NCBI GenBank assembly: GCA_030686995.1
Contig: CM060693.1
Location: forward strand, 116,658,728-116,722,727
Source of the DNA: Artemisia argyi
Taxonomy: Eukaryota; Streptophyta; Magnoliopsida; Asterales; Asteraceae
Reading direction: 5' to 3'
Length of the DNA stretch: 64,000 nt
Part shown: piece by piece, positions 59,901 to 64,000 of the stretch
Layout: every line of letters begins with the position of its first letter
Numbering within the stretch: the first letter of the stretch is position 1
Notes under the pieces: model-generated
Seen by the model: only the letters and a program-made list of their open reading frames with translations
The model's database searches: none
What the model was told of the DNA's origin: nothing
Program-made: the position numbers and the translations under genes

Positions 59901-61360
59901 ATTTCAAGTGGTTGTCCTCACAATCCCTTTAGAACCCATACAGAACTATACCCGACCTATGTTGGCCATGTGGGGTCGTTATTAGTACGCAAGTTATCAC
60001 ACATACCAATGCCCAACTGATTTATACCTAAAAAATAGGTATATGTCAAAGGCAAAAATTGCATAAACCAATCACTGCATCTTGAAATCCAAACAAATAA
60101 GAACAATTGTGTTTTAAATGTAGTTGACCTTATTATTTAAATGCTCATAAAAGGAAAATGTACTATATCTTTACAATGGGCAGGTTAATAATTAATACTC
60201 AGATCTACTGGTTGGCTTACCACTGACCGATGATTGTCACCGTCTATTTTGCAGACGCAAGTTATCCAGCAAATTCGGCAATGGCTCATTCATACCTACA
60301 AAGTTAATCAAATCTTAAAGGTTACTGCGATATAAATAGTCTTTTAAATAATATACAAAAAGTTTTATACTTTCAAAATGAATTACATATTTACTTCTGG
60401 TAATTATGCGTCTGCCCCTGCTGGTAATGGAAGTGCAAGAGCAGGCCTGGCCTGACACGCAGGTAGTGTTCATGGAATGTTTAACAGGACGACGATTTGT
60501 TGGGAGTATATTACTACATGTGAAAATAACATTTATGGGTGTCGTTGTCGGTGTCGATGTGCAAACACGATAAAAAAACGTAACGTTAGAGACCAACAAC
60601 ACTAAATGGGGACACTTTATAACATAACATAAAACTGGTAGCATCAACAAATACAGGAAAACTGAAAAACTAAAAAGCATTATCAGAAAAAATAACTTAC
60701 ACCAATGCGTATGACAACTATTATTTGTTGATGATGAAAGTGCGTGAACACCCGACAGATTCTGGAAGAGAAGAAGATATGCATATTTTATGGAAGCTAT
60801 TTTATCAAATGCTTCACAAAAAAAACAATATACTTACAGGAATGAAGTAAAAAAGATCGAAGAATGCAATCGATACCTACTTCAACCTATAAAAAAGATC
60901 ATCACAAATAATAAAAGATCATATTAGCACATAAAAATAAGCAACAACGATTCAATTGCATCCTCAAAACCCTATTTTTAATTCTCGATATGGATTGAGA
61001 ATATAAACATGGTGTGGATCATCTTGACTGATTATACGCAATATACAAAATAGTTAAATGCTAATCCAATGTTTATGAATTAAAAATCAAACATACCTTA
61101 CAATCAAAACCCTATTTTTTTGGCTATTGTGAACCCATCAGTTCCAAGAATTACAGCATTCACGCCATTACTAAACTATTAAGGATAATACATCAAGAAT
61201 GGGATTTCTCTTTATACCTACGGCCAAACAAAGACGACGATTAGGGGTTTTCTTTTGTAAAAAAAATATACGTATGTGTTTTTTACTAATGCATAATATG
61301 TTTTGTATTTGAGATGTTATTATAAGACATCAATTTAAGCATGTCATTATTGTTTTAAAA
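56910..61360 (-). other. Helitron interior with exon-like pieces, source unknown
   Basis: No gene can be named. Minus-strand exon-like pieces: 57250-57175 (encodes QQLQKGSGSTRVDATFYIPQ followed by a GTAAGT donor) which could splice to 57027 (after TTGTGACAG); 57590-57475 (SGSTRLYLAKCFNRMNECEQ); 59274-59029 (81-codon frame containing HTNSFHDDHSTLHGVSQIPY); 59755-59580 (RAPHFSYLIPTAFIVQKDEP). A C-rich stretch near 61240 (minus AAACCCCTAATCGTCGTC) looks like a plant 5' UTR. These suggest further captured gene pieces in the same orientation as UBP1. Confidence 0.4.
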
Positions 61361-61374
61361 TGTTTATCACAAAA

Positions 61375-61440
61375 TCTTGCTTGGTCCAATGGTTGAAGTG
61401 CTTGTGTTTGGATGCCAAGACCAAGGTTCGAATCATGCAA
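61375..61440 (+). ncRNA. tRNA-like Pol III promoter boxes (SINE-like fragment)
   Basis: TGGTCCAATGG (61382-61392) fits an A box and GGTTCGAATC (61425-61434) fits a B box, 33 bp apart edge to edge, as in tRNA genes and tRNA-derived SINEs. A full cloverleaf does not form (the T stem fails), so this is not called a tRNA gene. Confidence 0.45.
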
Positions 61441-61648
61441 GTGTCAAATTTTTTAAAGATTCGAATTTTATTTAAAACATTGCTTACATGGCCGAATTTT
61501 ATTTAAAATACTAATGACATGGCTTTAAAATAAATAATTGCTTTCATGGACGACAAAATGTGATGACATGGCAGAAAATGAATTACATGGCAATGACTGG
61601 GCAATGAGGTGGCAATACGCGTGTAACGCCTCCTGTTATATATAATAT

Positions 61649-61651
<3 letters not shown>

Positions 61652-61735
<84 letters not shown>
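61652..61735. repeat. (TA)n microsatellite, right side of the Helitron target
   Basis: About 84 bp of TA continuing the tract broken at 53383. Confidence 0.96.
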
Positions 61736-61736
<1 letters not shown>

Positions 61737-62745
61737 AGATAATAGAAATTATAAACGTAACTATTATATATATATACGTATAAAATTTATATAACTATAA
61801 TTAAATTTTAGACGATAAAACAATACGTAATTATTCTCTTTTTACATCTATGACGTAACACATCACTTATGCACATTATGGATTATTCATGACTAAAAAT
61901 AAATGTTCGCAATAAAACGAGACTTAGAAACTGAAACTTGCCATATCTTTTAGGTTGTGTGTGAAGCCGTTGCCTTGCATCGTTGAGATTACGATTATTC
62001 TACTGTACTACTAAGGTGAGTTCATAGCCCACATTTAACTTGTTTTTGTGGGGGGGATACATGCTCAAAAACCGAACACAAGTCTTTTCTTGATATTATT
62101 ATTGCTTAAGTAGCTATTTCCAAAAGTCCCTCGATCATGAACCTTAATCACTTGCAGGGTGAACGTAAATAATTGTGAATAGATCTATTAGGGATTGACA
62201 ATCCCCATTTGGTTGCTAGAGGAAAGTTACCAAATGCACTTTATTTGATATCATAGGTTACTGGCAAATACCTATCTTGGGGGCAACTTATTTCACATCA
62301 TTATTATGGATAATTTTGATGTCTGTTGAATCGTTGAGTGTCATGAGCTTAAGGCAATAATGAATGTGATTTCTAACTTGTTTATTTGTATTGATATACA
62401 ATAAACATCTATTTCTTGTGTTCAAACTATTAATTATAAACCTATGAATTTCACTCAACTTTTGTTGACTTTTAGCATGTTTATCTCAGGTAACTAAATG
62501 GAATGAATGGCAAAGGCACGAAGTGGGCAAATAAAGACACGTTTATTTCTCTTTGAATAAAAACTTGTTGTTGAATAATGAAACCTCTTGGAAACATGAA
62601 TATTTGGTATTTTAAATAAAACTTAAAACGTCTCATTTGAGTCGTTTTCTATAATTGTGACAAAGATCCTCGATATAATACCCCAAAAGTCTTCCGCTGT
62701 CAATATAAGTCTTCCGCTGTATTGTTCGTTTTTGGGGGTGTTATA
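61652..62745 (+). mobile_element. Gypsy-1 3' LTR, second part
   Basis: Resumes the TA tract (61652-61735) and continues colinear with 31417-31650 and 44120-44857 to TGTTATA. It preserves the empty Copia-2 target CTGTACTACTAAGG at 61992-62005. Its right border is followed by the duplication GGAAT. Confidence 0.93.
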
Positions 62746-62750
62746 GGAAT
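62746..62750. other. Target site duplication GGAAT of Gypsy-1 (right)
   Basis: Matches 29129-29133. Confidence 0.88.
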
Positions 62751-64000
62751 GAATGTATGGAATAACCAAAGAAACGAATCAGTATCCAACAAAAACGAAT
62801 TCGATTACCCAACACATATCACGATGTCAAATAGAAAGAATATGGCATTTGTACCATCATGGTCCGAATAGGAATGCCAACCAAAGAATTAGGTATACAA
62901 ACGGAGCGTCTAGCAAACGAATCAACTTAAATACCACAACATAAGTACCCACCGATAATTGAGGTATCAACATATGATAGGTAGGATGGAATCTTACCAC
63001 CTACACACCCCAACATATAACGACTGCCCAAACGGTTAAGAGAATACTTCTCTAACCATACAGCCATCACCAACATGATATCACTTACCATCTACCACCA
63101 CATATAACAACAAACATCAATCAATGCAATAATGGTCACATGTCCATGTGTGTGATACCCTTATAATTATGTTCGCGGCCATAGTTATAAGCCTATTCCA
63201 CATGCCCAAACGGCTAAGAGAATACTTCTCTAACCATACAGCCATCACCAACATGATATCACTTACCATCTACCACCACATATAACAACAAACATCAATC
63301 AATGCAATAATGGTCACATGTCCACGTGTGTGATACCCTTATAATTATGTTCGCGGCCATAGTTATAAGCCTATTCCACATGCATACTTACTTCCAAAAC
63401 CACATATCTCAATGATAACGCACATATACCACATAACACCTAATACACCATGCAATCCATGCTATCATACTTGCAAGTCCACTTGTGTTGTGACGCATGT
63501 ATAATCATGTTGGCCACCATAATTATCTATGCCCCTTTTCACAAGTGTACTCCCTCCTATGACAACACATCATGCAAACAATCATGCAAACAAAAACACA
63601 AGACGTCGCAAACAATCATCTCACATGGAACAATTCCAACGATCGCGTAAACTCTATAATCAAAATCACTTGGATAAGGTCGATCCAATATCCAAGTGTA
63701 ATCACGCTCCAACATGGCTCCAGACGGCAAAAGACAATATACGAATTCAAAAACATAACACAAAACAAAAGACGTCGCACAATGGCTCAAACTCCACTCT
63801 CGCACTTATTTCTCCACTTAGATCAATTCAACTTACTACTCACTATGGACTCTAGATCCGAATCCACACCATTCCATCCTAACTCCCTCTCATCTTTACT
63901 CAACCACCCATTCATGTTTCTAACATGTTGAGATAGTTGACAACATGCAAAACCATATCTATTTCTTTCTTCCAATTCCGTCTGATTCACAAGTGCATAC
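62751..64000. other. Unassigned sequence right of Gypsy-1
   Basis: Originally contiguous with 29128, so probably part of the old Gypsy-3 region or its neighbour. The short frames show no recognisable similarity. Contains the tandem duplication at 63026-63381. Confidence 0.5.
63026..63381. repeat. Tandem duplication, 2 x 178 bp
   Basis: Copies 63026-63203 and 63204-63381, each from GCCCAAACGG to CCTATTCCACAT, differ at about two positions (GGTTAAG/GGCTAAG and CCATGTG/CCACGTG), so the duplication is recent compared with its surroundings. Confidence 0.93.

Noticed and set aside
61370..61445. Functional tRNA gene
   Set aside because: A and B boxes are present but the T stem and acceptor arm do not pair properly.

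Overview
The window is plant nuclear DNA made almost entirely of transposable elements nested inside one another; I found no intact host gene and no rRNA or true tRNA gene. The protein families point to a eudicot, most likely Asteraceae: the Ty1/Copia gag proteins, the Ty3/Gypsy pol ending in a chromodomain-like tail, and a gag-like protein with repeated GGPH knuckles resemble families I associate with daisy-family genomes. That placement is an inference from remembered similarity, not from a search.

Layout. (1) 1-1269 is the end of a Ty3/Gypsy LTR that sits inside the reverse transcriptase of a second, plus-strand Gypsy relic (1270-2541). (2) That relic is cut by a minus-strand, pol-less LTR element, called here LARD-1: 3' LTR 2542-6568, internal pieces 6569-7065 and 20342-22385, and a truncated 5' LTR 22386-22865. 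Its one ORF encodes a protein with three unusual CX2CX3HX4C knuckles. (3) LARD-1 is split by a young minus-strand Copia element (Copia-1, 9160-20341, two 712-bp LTRs with about 5 differences). Copia-1 has a large third ORF after pol, and beyond its 3' LTR comes a second PBS and gag copy ending in a 42-nt poly(A) on the minus strand (7066-9159). (4) 22866-23829 holds a foldback and a fragment of a PIF/Harbinger-like transposase. (5) 23830-29128 is an old minus-strand Gypsy element (Gypsy-3): LTR 23830-26277 and eroded pol.

(6) 29134-62745 is one plus-strand Ty3/Gypsy chromovirus-like element (Gypsy-1), flanked by the duplication GGAAT. Both of its LTRs of about 3.3 kb have been invaded. The 5' LTR holds a complete minus-strand Copia element (Copia-2, 31651-44114, 350-bp LTRs, duplication ACTAC). 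The 3' LTR holds an 8.3-kb minus-strand Helitron (53384-61651), which carries broken pieces of a host UBP1-type RNA-binding protein gene and a Mutator-like foldback MITE. The Gypsy-1 gag-pol frame (46491-50966) has no frameshift that I can see but contains five premature stops. (7) 62751-64000 is unassigned AT-rich sequence with a 178-bp tandem duplication.

The genes do not form a host pathway. Each element carries its own gag, protease, integrase and reverse transcriptase set, and all of them are broken. LTR divergence counted by eye (Copia-1 about 0.7%, Copia-2 about 2%, LARD-1 about 3.6%, Gypsy-1 about 4%) agrees with the nesting order.
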